Assembly (NCBI RefSeq): GCF_004348975.1
Contig: NZ_SMFP01000001.1
Coordinates: 380,701 to 444,700, forward strand
Length of the DNA: 64,000 bases
From: Antarcticimicrobium sediminis
Lineage (GTDB): Bacteria > Pseudomonadota > Alphaproteobacteria > Rhodobacterales > Rhodobacteraceae
Reading direction: 5' to 3'
In this document: piece by piece, positions 8,225 through 16,830 of the stretch
Layout of the letters: each line of letters opens with the position of its first letter
Numbering within the stretch: position 1 is the stretch's first letter
The notes under the pieces: generated by a model
Databases searched by the model: none
What the model was told of the DNA's origin: nothing
Seen by the model: the letters and a program-made list of their open reading frames with translations, nothing else
Position numbers and translations under genes: made by a program

Positions 8225-8815
8225 TCAGGCTGGCGCCACCGCCTTGCGCACCATGTCCCAATAGGTTGTCTCGACCTCGGTCTGCGACAGCCGCCCATCG
8301 GCCCGATACCAGGTATTGACCCCGTTCAGCATCGCGATCACCGCCCGGGTGGCAATCTTGGTATCGGCCACGTCGAACAGACCCGCCGCGACCCCGCGTT
8401 TCAAGATCGCCTCCAGCGCATCCTCGTAGCGCCCGCGCAGATCGCTGATCGCGACGTGATTTTCGGGGGTGAGGTTGCGCAACTCCATATAGGCGATGAA
8501 CACCTCGTCCGGGCGTTCCAGATGGAACCGGATGTGAAACCGCGTGAACGCCTCAAGCGCCGCGCAAGGGTCCCGCCCCTGCGGCTGCGCCGCCCATGTC
8601 GCCAGCAACGCGCGCATATGATCCTGCATCAGCCCGAACAGCAGGCTTTGCTTGTCAGGGGTATAGTTATAAAGCGCGCCCGCCTGCACCCCGACCTCGC
8701 GCGCGATCTGGCGCATCGAGACGGCAGCATAACCGTGCTGCGCGAACAGCCGCAGCGCCGCCTCCTGGATGCGCGGACCGGTAATATCGGAATGGGAACC
8801 TGTTGTGCGTGCCAT
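8225..8815 (-). CDS. TetR family transcriptional regulator
   Basis: A 196-aa regulator when started at the ATG at 8815 (MARTTGSHSD). The N-terminal helix-turn-helix is clear: AALRLFAQHGYAAVSMRQIAREVGVQAGALYNY. The C-terminal part is an all-helical ligand and dimerisation domain. A 34-residue upstream extension in the same frame is rejected because it would run through the palindromic operator candidate at 8830-8845. The gene diverges from the lipoprotein gene at 8916 and converges on the helical protein gene, so its targets are probably itself and the lipoprotein unit. Confidence 0.9.
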   Translation of the reverse strand: MARTTGSHSDITGPRIQEAALRLFAQHGYAAVSMRQIAREVGVQAGALYNYTPDKQSLLFGLMQDHMRALLATWAAQPQGRDPCAALEAFTRFHIRFHLERPDEVFIAYMELRNLTPENHVAISDLRGRYEDALEAILKRGVAAGLFDVADTKIATRAVIAMLNGVNTWYRADGRLSQTEVETTYWDMVRKAVAPA

Positions 8816-8829
8816 CCCCGGAACGTTAT

Positions 8830-8845
8830 CTGAACGTATGTTCAG
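8830..8845. promoter_or_regulatory. Operator candidate CTGAAC-GTAT-GTTCAG
   Basis: A perfect inverted repeat with 6-bp arms and a 4-bp centre, 15 bases upstream of the tetR start codon and 71 upstream of the lipoprotein gene. TetR regulators commonly autoregulate through such palindromes in the divergent spacer. The position, directly before the start codon, fits repression of tetR. Confidence 0.6.
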
Positions 8846-8915
8846 AAAAAACCCCCAGCTTGCGCCTTTTGCCCGCAGCAGGCATGAAAGGGCACGCCCA
8901 GATACCGGATCAGCC

Positions 8916-9200
8916 ATGTTTCAGCCGCGACACACGTCCCACCCCCTCCCGACCGCCGTGGTCGCTCTGGCCTTGCTGTTCGCCGTTGCCGGCTGCACCC
9001 GCGAGGTGCCCGAGTTGGACCAGACCCGCACCGAGGCGCTGCGCGATGCCCCCTACCCGGCCCTGATCCCGCTGGAAACGGCGCTGGCCACGGATGCGGC
9101 CACGCCCGACAGCGCCGAGCAGCTGGAACGCGAGATGACCCGACGACGCGCCCTGCTCAAGGCGCGGGCGGACCGGCTGCGCACCGCACCGTCGGACTGA
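8916..9200 (+). CDS. Small lipoprotein, function unknown
   Basis: A 94-aa protein with a lipoprotein signal: a short N-terminus, VVALALLFAVAGC with the lipobox Cys near residue 28, then a mature region of about 66 residues. The mature part is acidic first (REVPELDQTRTEALRD) and ends in a charged helix rich in Arg and Glu. It stands 89 bases before hom in the same direction and divergent from tetR. No family recognised. Confidence 0.7.
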   Translation: MFQPRHTSHPLPTAVVALALLFAVAGCTREVPELDQTRTEALRDAPYPALIPLETALATDAATPDSAEQLEREMTRRRALLKARADRLRTAPSD

Positions 9201-9289
9201 TCCGCAACCGCCGCTGCCGTTGCACCCCCTAAGCGAACCGGCTAAGGCACGGATCAGCATTCTGAGACAGACCAAAGGATTCAACGACG

Positions 9290-10576
9290 ATGACGAACGC
9301 TTTGCGCCTGGGAATCGCCGGTTTGGGCACAGTCGGTGTCGGCGTTGTCCGCATCTTGCGCAAACAAGCCAAGCTGCTGGAGGCCCGCACCGGCCGCCGG
9401 ATCGAGATCATCGCCGTCAGCGCCCGCGACGCCGACAAGGATCGCGGCGTGACCCTGTCCGGCTATGACTGGGAAACCGACCCGGTGGCGCTGGCCCGGC
9501 GCGACGATATCGATGTCTTTGTCGAATTGATGGGCGGCTCCGAGGGGGCCGCCAAGGCAGCGACCGAGGCCGCGCTCTCCACCGGAAAGCATGTGGTCAC
9601 CGCCAACAAGGCGTTGCTGGCCCTGCACGGGCAGGCGCTGGCCGAACAGGCCGAGGCGGCGGGCCTTTCGATCCGCTACGAGGCGGCGGTGGCCGGCGGC
9701 ATCCCGGTGATCAAATCGCTGGCCGAGGGGCTGGCAGGCAACGAGATCACCCGCGTGATGGGGGTGATGAACGGAACCTGCAACTATATCCTCACCCGGA
9801 TGGAGGCGACCGGCCAAGGGTACAATGCCCTGTTTGAGGAGGCCGACAAGCTGGGCTTTCTCGAGGCCGACCCGAACCTTGACGTGGGCGGCATCGACGC
9901 CAGTCACAAGCTGGCGATCCTGGCCTCGATCGCCTTTGGCACCAAGGTGAATTTCGCCGGAGTCGAGATCGAGGGCATCCAGCGGGTGACGCTGGAGGAT
10001 ATCCGTCAGGCCGCCGACATGGGCTATCGCATCAAGTTGCTTGGTGTGGCGCAACGCAGCCCGCGCGGGCTGGTGCAGCGCATGCAGCCCTGTCTGGTCC
10101 CGGCCAATTCGCCGCTGGGCCAGCTTGAAGGCGGCACCAATATGGTGGTGATCGAGGGCGACGCGGTGGAACAGATCGTGCTGCGCGGCCCCGGTGCCGG
10201 CGAGGGCCCGACCGCCAGCGCGGTGCTGGGCGATATCTGCGATCTGGCGCGGGGATGCCGGATGCCGGTGTTCGGGCAACCTGCCGTGACATTGGCGGAT
10301 GCGACCCCGGCGCAGACCGGCCTGCCCGCCCCCTATTACCTGCGCATGTCGCTGCTGGACAAACCCGGCGCGCTGGCCAAGATCGCCGCGATCCTGGGCG
10401 AGGCCGGCGTGTCGATCGACCGGATGCGTCAATACAGCCATTCCGAGACCACCGCGCCGGTTCTGATCGTCACCCACAAGACCACGCCCGCCGCGCTTGA
10501 ACACGCGCTGGAGGCGATGGCCGTGACCGATGTGGTCGCCTCGGAGCCGGTGGCGCTGCGGATCGAACAGATCTGA
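9290..10576 (+). CDS. hom: Homoserine dehydrogenase
   Basis: A 428-aa enzyme that reduces aspartate semialdehyde to homoserine in the threonine and methionine pathway. The NAD(P) fold begins at once (LRLGIAGLGTVGVGVVRIL). The catalytic domain contains GGIPVIKSLAEGLAGNEI and MGVMNGTCNYILTRM, the conserved homoserine dehydrogenase signature. The C-terminus is an ACT domain (YYLRMSLLDKPGALAKIAAIL onward, about 347-428), the usual site of threonine feedback control. AAGGA lies a little upstream of the ATG. The next gene is recJ, 125 bases on. Confidence 0.97.
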   Translation: MTNALRLGIAGLGTVGVGVVRILRKQAKLLEARTGRRIEIIAVSARDADKDRGVTLSGYDWETDPVALARRDDIDVFVELMGGSEGAAKAATEAALSTGKHVVTANKALLALHGQALAEQAEAAGLSIRYEAAVAGGIPVIKSLAEGLAGNEITRVMGVMNGTCNYILTRMEATGQGYNALFEEADKLGFLEADPNLDVGGIDASHKLAILASIAFGTKVNFAGVEIEGIQRVTLEDIRQAADMGYRIKLLGVAQRSPRGLVQRMQPCLVPANSPLGQLEGGTNMVVIEGDAVEQIVLRGPGAGEGPTASAVLGDICDLARGCRMPVFGQPAVTLADATPAQTGLPAPYYLRMSLLDKPGALAKIAAILGEAGVSIDRMRQYSHSETTAPVLIVTHKTTPAALEHALEAMAVTDVVASEPVALRIEQI

Positions 10577-10701
10577 ACCGGCGCAGTCAGCGTCGCCGTT
10601 TCGGACATCCAAGGTGATCTTTGCCGCCCCCCGCCTGTGCGGTGGCGGGCGCAGGGGCGTTGGCCACTTTGGCCCGACGGTTTGGCATAGGAGGGACGCA
10701 C

Positions 10702-12444
10702 GTGGCATTTCTGGGGGTGGAACAATCGCTGAGCGGGCGACGCTGGGTCGGGCCCTCGGTCGAGCTGGATCGCGCCGCCGAGGCGATGACGCAGGCCACC
10801 GAGCTGCCGCGCCCGCTGTGTCAGGTGCTGGCTCGCCGCGGCGTGCCGGTCGAAGAGGCCATGGCGTTCCTGACCCCGCAGCTGCGCGACCTACTGCCAG
10901 ATCCGCGCGCAATGAAGGATATGGAGACCGCCGCCGCCCGCTTTGTCGATGCGGTACGGCGCGGCCAGCGCATCGCCGTCTTTGCCGACTATGACGTGGA
11001 TGGCGGCAGTTCCGCCGCGCTGTTGCTGGTTTGGCTGCGGGCGATGGGGCGCGATGCCACGCTGTATATCCCCGACCGGATCGACGAAGGCTATGGCCCC
11101 AATGAGCCGGCGATGCGGGCGCTTGCGGCGCGCCATGATCTGATCGTCTGCGTCGATTGCGGCACGCTCAGCTTTGAACCGATCGCGGCGGCCAAGGGCG
11201 CCGATGTGATCGTTCTGGACCACCACCTCGGCGGCGAGACGCTGCCCGATTGTGTGGCCGTGGTAAACCCGAACCGACAGGACGAGAGCGGCGATCTGGG
11301 CTATCTCTGCGCCGCTGGTGTGGTGTTCCTGATGCTGGTCGAGGCGCGGCGGCAGTTGCGCGAGGCGGGCGAAGCCCTTGGCCCCGATCTGATGTCGCTG
11401 CTGGATCTCGTGGCGCTGGCCACAGTGGCCGATGTGGCGCCGCTGATCGGGGCGAACCGGGCCTTGGTGCGTCAGGGGTTGCGGGTGATGGCGCAGCGGC
11501 GCCGCCCCGGTCTGGTGGCGCTGTCGGATGTGGCGCGGATGGATTCGGCGCCCAGCAGCTATTCGCTGGGCTTTCTGTTGGGGCCACGGGTGAACGCGGG
11601 CGGGCGGATCGGCAAGGCCGATCTGGGCGCGCGGCTGCTGGCGACCGCAGACATCAGCGAGGCCCAGTCCCTTGCCGAACGGCTCGATCAACTCAACACC
11701 GAACGACGCGAGATCGAAGAGGCGGTGCGCGCCGCCGCGATGGCGCAGGCTGAAGAGCGCGGGTTTGACGCGCCGCTGGTCTGGGCTGCGGGCGAAGGCT
11801 GGCATCCCGGCGTTGTCGGCATCGTCGCCTCGCGCCTGAAAGAGGCCGCCGGTCGCCCCGCCGTCGTGATCGGGCTGGACGGGGACGAGGGCAAGGGCTC
11901 GGGCCGCTCGGTCTCGGGGATTGATCTGGGTGCGGCGATTCAGCGGCTGGCCGCGGACGGGTTCCTGTTGAAGGGCGGCGGGCACAAGATGGCCGCCGGG
12001 CTGACCGTGGCGCGCGACCGGTTGGAAGAGGCAATGGAACGGCTCTCCGAACTTTTGGCGCGGCAAGGCGCGGATCAGTTGGGCCCGAGCGATCTGAAGC
12101 TGGACGGCGCGCTGATGCCGGGGGCCGCGACGGTCGAGCTGATCGAACAGATCGAACGCGCCGGGCCGTTCGGCGCCGGGGCCCCGGCCCCGCGCTTTGC
12201 CCTGCCCGATCTTCAGATCCGCTTTGCCAAGCGGGTCGGCGCTTCGCATCTGAAACTGTCGCTGAGCGACGGCATGCAGGGCAAACTGGACGCCATCGCC
12301 TTCGGTGCCTTTGACAGCGATCTGGGCCCCCGGCTGGAGGCCCATGGCGGCGCGCGGTTCCATCTGGCCGGGCGATTGGAGATCAATACATGGGGCGGAC
12401 GACAAAGCGTGCAGTTGCGCCTTGACGACGCGGCCGAGGCGTAA
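10702..12444 (+). CDS. recJ: Single-stranded-DNA-specific exonuclease RecJ
   Basis: A 580-aa 5'-3' single-strand exonuclease of recombination and mismatch repair. The DHH superfamily motifs are present: FADYDVDGGSSAALL (motif I), CVDCGT, and VLDHHLGGE (DHH). Later come the DHHA1-type GRSVSGIDLGAAI and KGGGHKMAAGLTV segments. The start is taken as GTG at 10702 because GGAGGG lies seven bases before it; a longer frame reaches back to 10621 without a comparable ribosome site. It follows hom directly. Confidence 0.95.
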   Translation: MAFLGVEQSLSGRRWVGPSVELDRAAEAMTQATELPRPLCQVLARRGVPVEEAMAFLTPQLRDLLPDPRAMKDMETAAARFVDAVRRGQRIAVFADYDVDGGSSAALLLVWLRAMGRDATLYIPDRIDEGYGPNEPAMRALAARHDLIVCVDCGTLSFEPIAAAKGADVIVLDHHLGGETLPDCVAVVNPNRQDESGDLGYLCAAGVVFLMLVEARRQLREAGEALGPDLMSLLDLVALATVADVAPLIGANRALVRQGLRVMAQRRRPGLVALSDVARMDSAPSSYSLGFLLGPRVNAGGRIGKADLGARLLATADISEAQSLAERLDQLNTERREIEEAVRAAAMAQAEERGFDAPLVWAAGEGWHPGVVGIVASRLKEAAGRPAVVIGLDGDEGKGSGRSVSGIDLGAAIQRLAADGFLLKGGGHKMAAGLTVARDRLEEAMERLSELLARQGADQLGPSDLKLDGALMPGAATVELIEQIERAGPFGAGAPAPRFALPDLQIRFAKRVGASHLKLSLSDGMQGKLDAIAFGAFDSDLGPRLEAHGGARFHLAGRLEINTWGGRQSVQLRLDDAAEA

Positions 12445-12555
12445 TCGCGCTCTGAACCCTGCCAAGTCGCGCAGAGGCAAAAAATCTTCGATTTAGGGCA
12501 GATTTTGTCTTGCGGGGTGCGGCGCGATTGCCTTAAGAACCGCACACCACAGCGT

Positions 12556-12630
12556 GGCCCGTTCGTCTATCGGTTAGGACGCCAGGTTTTCAACCTGGAA
12601 AGAGGGGTTCAACTCCCCTACGGGCTACCA
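12556..12630 (+). tRNA. tRNA-Glu (UUC), copy 1
   Basis: A 75-base tRNA with encoded CCA. The anticodon stem CCAGG/CCTGG (12582-12586 and 12594-12598) encloses TTTTCAA, anticodon TTC at 12589-12591, reading Glu codons. The acceptor stem pairs GGCCCGT with ACGGGCT, opening with a G-U pair, and the T arm is GAGGGGTTCAACTCCCCT-like. An identical copy starts exactly 250 bases downstream. Confidence 0.97.
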
Positions 12631-12805
12631 TTTTCCCGCCACGAAATCACAATCTGAAACGCGCCAAAAGCGCGCGTGACATGCGGTCGTCACCCCGGCG
12701 CGCGGCCACGCAGGCGCTGTCGGCAGCGACCTGACATTGCCCGCAACTTTTTGCTTTCTCCCTCTTGCGTCCGGTCGCGCAATTGCATAGTCAGGCGCTC
12801 ACCGT

Positions 12806-12880
12806 GGCCCGTTCGTCTATCGGTTAGGACGCCAGGTTTTCAACCTGGAAAGAGGGGTTCAACTCCCCTACGGGCTACCA
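12806..12880 (+). tRNA. tRNA-Glu (UUC), copy 2
   Basis: Identical to the first copy over all 75 bases including CCA, and shares the three bases CGT immediately before it. The rest of the 175-base spacer does not resemble the sequence upstream of copy 1, so the duplication is either old or confined to the tRNA. Neither copy is truncated and no integrase lies near, so there is no sign of use as an attachment site. Confidence 0.97.
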
Positions 12881-13025
12881 TTTCTCTCTGCCACTTCTCC
12901 CTTACGTCGCGGATCGCGTGAACCGCAGGTTTCGCACCTGCCGCGCCCAGCTGCATCGTGCCGCGCAAACGGGGAGTTTTCGCCGCGGATCGTACAGACC
13001 CGTTCGGGCTTCGTTCGGGGTGCGG

Positions 13026-14117
13026 CTAAGCCCCGGCCAGCCGCACCAGATGATTGTCCCATCGCACCTCGGCCCGATCCAGCGGCAGCGCCTGCCCGTC
13101 CCGCAGCCGCACCAACGCGCCACTACCGGAGGAGACGATAAATCCGCCCGGGGCCGCCCCCACCCCGCAGACATCCGCCAGCCCCAAGCTGTGCGCCAAT
13201 GCGCCACTCTGCGCGTCATAGACCTGCACCATGCCGCCGCGCGGAGAGGACACCGCGAGCAAGCCCCCGTCGCCGGAGAACGCCACGCTGCCGCCATAGC
13301 CGTTCAGCGCATCGCTTGGCCCGCCGCCCCCCAACAGACGCGGAGCACTGCCGCGCCGATGCAGGCCCAGAACCGGGGGCTGCCCGTCCTGCCCACCCTG
13401 CCCGCCTTGCCACTGCATGGCAAAGCCCACCAGCCCGTCTGCGCGCAGGTCAATATGGCGGATCGAATTCATATGCAGCGTGGGTGGCAGTTCAACCGCT
13501 TCGAGCAGCCGCCCTTCAAGGTCGAGGTAGCTGAGATTCGGCTGCATCACCGGGATGTTCAACTTGGCGCGCCCGCTGTCGGGATGGGTCTCGATCCCGC
13601 CATTGGCGATTACCAGCGTCTTACCATCGGGCATCAGCCGGATCTCATGCGGACCAACCCCACCAGAGGAAACTTCACCCAGCCGCGTATATCCTGCCGC
13701 CACGTCCCAGACCCCGACCACCCCGGCGGCGGTGTCATAGTCGTTCTCGGTCGTGAAAAGCCGCGCGCCGTCGCGGGAAAACACCCCGTGGCCATAGAAA
13801 TGGCGGCCCGCCGGGGCGCTCAGCTCGGCCACGGTCTGGCCGGTGACGCAATCGAGCACAAAGGCAAAGGTGCCAGGACGGCGGGCAAAGCCGACCGCAT
13901 GTGCCCGATGCGGATGGGCGGCAGCGGCATGACCGCGCCCCGGAATCGCTTGGCGGAACCGAATCGCGCCCTCGGCGGAGAGGCCAAAAAGGAAATGCGT
14001 CCCGTCTGGCCCCTGCCCGGCCGACAGGTAATCGGGCGCCCCCGCATCGGCCCATGTGGCCACTGGGGTCAGCCCGGTGGCCAGCATCCCGATCAGGAAC
14101 CCGCGTCGTGATGTCAT
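13026..14117 (-). CDS. DUF1513 family protein (iron-cluster beta-propeller)
   Basis: A 363-aa exported protein. It begins with a twin-arginine-type start (MTSRRGFLIGMLATGLTPVATWADA), so it is probably moved folded to the periplasm. The body consists of repeated beta-rich blades with segments such as HFYGHGVFSRDGARLFTTEND and VGPHEIRLMPDGKTLVIANGG, the pattern of the DUF1513 family. It is the last gene of the operon that starts at 19397, two bases after imelysin 2. DUF1513 proteins commonly occur with imelysins and DUF1111 di-heme proteins; the biochemical role is not established. Confidence 0.85.
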   Translation of the reverse strand: MTSRRGFLIGMLATGLTPVATWADAGAPDYLSAGQGPDGTHFLFGLSAEGAIRFRQAIPGRGHAAAAHPHRAHAVGFARRPGTFAFVLDCVTGQTVAELSAPAGRHFYGHGVFSRDGARLFTTENDYDTAAGVVGVWDVAAGYTRLGEVSSGGVGPHEIRLMPDGKTLVIANGGIETHPDSGRAKLNIPVMQPNLSYLDLEGRLLEAVELPPTLHMNSIRHIDLRADGLVGFAMQWQGGQGGQDGQPPVLGLHRRGSAPRLLGGGGPSDALNGYGGSVAFSGDGGLLAVSSPRGGMVQVYDAQSGALAHSLGLADVCGVGAAPGGFIVSSGSGALVRLRDGQALPLDRAEVRWDNHLVRLAGA

Positions 14118-14119
14118 GG

Positions 14120-15136
14120 TCAGTCTCCGTCCAGCGCATTGAACCCGGCCGCGACGCCCAGCGCCGGCCCCATATCTTCATTGGCCGCGGTGCGAATGGC
14201 CGTGATCGCCTGTTGCAACACCTCGACCCGCAGCCGCCCCTGCGGCGTGGCGACCCCGGCGAACACCGGGTCCTCCAGCTGCTCTGCCCGCGCCAGCGCG
14301 GTGTCAAAACCATGGGACATCCGCGCCGCGAGATCGGCGTCTTGCCCCGCCAGCAGATCAGACAGTTCCTCCAGCGATTTCAAAGAGATGACCACATGCC
14401 GCAGCGAGCGACCCGAGCGGCGCGCCTCGGCCCGCAGCGGGCGCGGCTTGCCGATCTGTCCCATGGGCCGACCCAGCCGCAGATCGGCGTTAACCTCCAA
14501 CCCGGTGGTGAGCGCCTTGAAGAATTCCTGCAACACCTCTTCATCGCTCTGATAGGGGCCGTCCGGCCCCGGAGTGCGCATCAGCCCGGCATAGTGTTCG
14601 CTCCAATCCCGGCTCAACTCGGCGGCGGTGGTGGCTATGTCGGCGGTGATCGCGCGCAGCAGGGTGCAGCGATAGGCGGCCGTGCCCAGCGCCGAGATCT
14701 CGGGATCATAGAGCAGGTAGTCCAGAGCATAGAATCCCCGGCCCGCGACCGAGACGGTGGCAAAGCGCGCAGGGCTGTCCACCACCGGGTCGGCAGCGGC
14801 GATCAACCCGCGCAGGGTCTTGGGCGTCATGGCGCGCGTATCCGGCCAGAAAGCGAGCGCAAAGCCGCGCGCCTGCGTCTCGGCCGGGCCAAAGCGCAGA
14901 TGGCTGACGGCGATCCATGCGTCAAAAGCGGTGCCAAAGGCAGAACGCAGCGCGACGCCCTCGAGGGTGCAATCGGCACGCGCGGCGGTATCGAGCGCCG
15001 CCGTGGTTTCAGCCAGCGTCTGCATCTTCGGAAGCACGTGGCGGTCAAGGATCGCGTCGGTCTGCCCCCCCGCCAGCGCGGGGAGCGCAGCCAGCGAAAA
15101 GACCGTGGTGACAAGGGCGGAAATCAGATGTCGCAT
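14120..15136 (-). CDS. Imelysin family protein, second copy
   Basis: A 338-aa periplasmic protein with a signal peptide (MRHLISALVTTVFSLAALPALA). It aligns with the imelysin fold: an N-terminal helical repeat (AFGTAFDAWIAVSHLRFGP) and a second half after SDEEVLQEFFKALTTGLEV. The signature GxHxxE that gives the family its putative metal site is here GFYALD (134-139), so both the His and the Glu are lost. It lies between the DUF1111 gene and the DUF1513 gene with gaps of two to three bases, so it is co-expressed with them. Confidence 0.87.
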   Translation of the reverse strand: MRHLISALVTTVFSLAALPALAGGQTDAILDRHVLPKMQTLAETTAALDTAARADCTLEGVALRSAFGTAFDAWIAVSHLRFGPAETQARGFALAFWPDTRAMTPKTLRGLIAAADPVVDSPARFATVSVAGRGFYALDYLLYDPEISALGTAAYRCTLLRAITADIATTAAELSRDWSEHYAGLMRTPGPDGPYQSDEEVLQEFFKALTTGLEVNADLRLGRPMGQIGKPRPLRAEARRSGRSLRHVVISLKSLEELSDLLAGQDADLAARMSHGFDTALARAEQLEDPVFAGVATPQGRLRVEVLQQAITAIRTAANEDMGPALGVAAGFNALDGD

Positions 15137-15139
15137 GGG

Positions 15140-16714
15140 TTACAAGCTCTCCAGAAAACGGATCAGGGCGGTACGGTCGGCGGGCGGCAGCGCGATCACC
15201 CGGTCGCGATGAGGCTGCGCCTCGCCCCCATGCCAAAGGATCGCCTCAAGCAGGGTGTGCGCGCGCCCGTCATGCAGAAAGCTGGCCTGACCGCTGACCG
15301 TTTCGGTCAAGCCGATCCCCCAAAGCGGGGCGGTGCGCCATTCCTGCCCGGTGGCGCGGCCCTCGGGGCGATTGTCGGCCAGACCGGGGCCCATGTCATG
15401 CAGTAGCATGTCGGAATAGGGCCAGATCAGTTGAAAGCTTTGCGCCGGTTGCTCCGGCAGCACATGGGTGATGAATTTCGCCCGGTGGCAGGCGTTGCAC
15501 CCGGTGTCATGGAACACCTGTTTGCCGCGCAAGACCTGCGGGTCGCCCGGATTGCGTCGGGCGGGCACCGAGAGGTTGCGGGCATAGCGCGTCACCAGAT
15601 CAAGCCCGGTTGCGTCCACCTCGAACACCCGCGCATCCGCGTCACCATGCGGCGCGCTGCGGCACGCCGCCTGCGCCGCTGTACAATCGCCCCATCCGGC
15701 AGTCAGCAGCGGGGTGGAAATGCCCAGATCATCGGCAAAGGCGCGCGCGCTTTGATCGCGCAGGCTGGGCTGGGCCGCCTTGTGCCCGAACCGGCCCAGC
15801 ATCGGGCGCTGATAGGTCATCGACCAGACGATATTGGCCCGCCCCGAGATGCCGTCGCCATCGCCATCCTCGGGGTCTGCTTGGGCGAGGATATCGGCTG
15901 CCGGGATCGCCTCCAACAGGCCCAGCCCGATCATCTGCGGCGCGGCGCGCGGGCTGATCATGGTGTCGGCTGCCAGCGGGCCATAGGAGAGATCGTTCAG
16001 ATGGTAGTGCGGGGCGCGCAGGGTCGCGCGCGCGCCGCCCGCCAGCGGGATCTCGATCGTGTCATGGCTGATCGAGAGGCGGTATTCGGGGGACAGACCA
16101 CGCAGCGCGCGGGTTTGTAATTGCCGGCCATAAACCGGATCGGGAGCGATCGGATGCGTGTCGGGGATCCGGGCCACCCCCGCCTCGCCCCCCACCGCCT
16201 CGGCCACCACCGGGCGGGACAGGTGCAGCACCAACCCTACTGGCACCTCGCCCTGGGCCGGTGGGTGGCCGCGCCCGTCGCGGATATGGCAGCTTTCGCA
16301 GGCGCGCGCGTTGTAAAGCGGCCCCAGCCCGTCAGAGGCCAGCGTCGAGGACGGCGACGACACCCAGAGCTTTTCGAACAGCGACTTGCCGGTGCGAAAA
16401 TCGAGCTCACTCTCGAAATCCAAGGTGGCGGCAGGCTGGGCAAAGGCCTGTTTGTCCGCGCGCCGCACGGTGGCGGCGCCGGCGGGGTTGGCCTCGAACG
16501 GCTCGGGCCCGGAAAAATCGCGCACCGGGCGCAGGGCCGTTGCCGCCCGCACCGCCTGTGCCGCGCTGGGGGGCGCAGGCGCGAGATGCGGATCCGCATC
16601 CGCCCCGATCAGGCCATGACCAGAGGCCGCCGGCCCGATGAGGGACAGCCCGGCAAGCAGCCAACCGTTGCGGGCGGCGGGGGGGCGTTTGTATCTCCAC
16701 ATCATCTTCAACAT
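15140..16714 (-). CDS. Di-heme DUF1111 oxidoreductase
   Basis: A 524-aa periplasmic c-type cytochrome of the DUF1111 (di-heme thiol oxidoreductase-like) family. It has two heme-binding motifs, CESCH at 139-143 and CNACH at 406-410. Between them lie an acidic DPEDGDGDGISG loop that may bind calcium and the conserved GRFGHKAAQPSLRDQSA segment. The start at 16714 is preferred to an upstream frame extension because signal-like sequence follows it. In related genomes such genes sit between two imelysin genes as here, which suggests a joint role in iron acquisition or redox change of iron at the cell surface. Confidence 0.88.
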   Translation of the reverse strand: MLKMMWRYKRPPAARNGWLLAGLSLIGPAASGHGLIGADADPHLAPAPPSAAQAVRAATALRPVRDFSGPEPFEANPAGAATVRRADKQAFAQPAATLDFESELDFRTGKSLFEKLWVSSPSSTLASDGLGPLYNARACESCHIRDGRGHPPAQGEVPVGLVLHLSRPVVAEAVGGEAGVARIPDTHPIAPDPVYGRQLQTRALRGLSPEYRLSISHDTIEIPLAGGARATLRAPHYHLNDLSYGPLAADTMISPRAAPQMIGLGLLEAIPAADILAQADPEDGDGDGISGRANIVWSMTYQRPMLGRFGHKAAQPSLRDQSARAFADDLGISTPLLTAGWGDCTAAQAACRSAPHGDADARVFEVDATGLDLVTRYARNLSVPARRNPGDPQVLRGKQVFHDTGCNACHRAKFITHVLPEQPAQSFQLIWPYSDMLLHDMGPGLADNRPEGRATGQEWRTAPLWGIGLTETVSGQASFLHDGRAHTLLEAILWHGGEAQPHRDRVIALPPADRTALIRFLESL

Positions 16715-16830
16715 TGTCGTCTCTTTCAGCGTAGGGCGGTGCCCCCTGCCCCGGTTTGTCTGCGCTTCAGGGTGCACCGGTCGCGGGCCGGGTTCAAAGG
16801 ACAATGTCCCCCCGGCCCGCCCCTGTTCTC

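Noticed and set aside
12556-12880. The tRNA pair as an attachment site of an integrated element
   Set aside because: Both tRNAs are complete, there is no integrase, and the flanking genes (recJ and the iron-type operon) are ordinary chromosomal genes.
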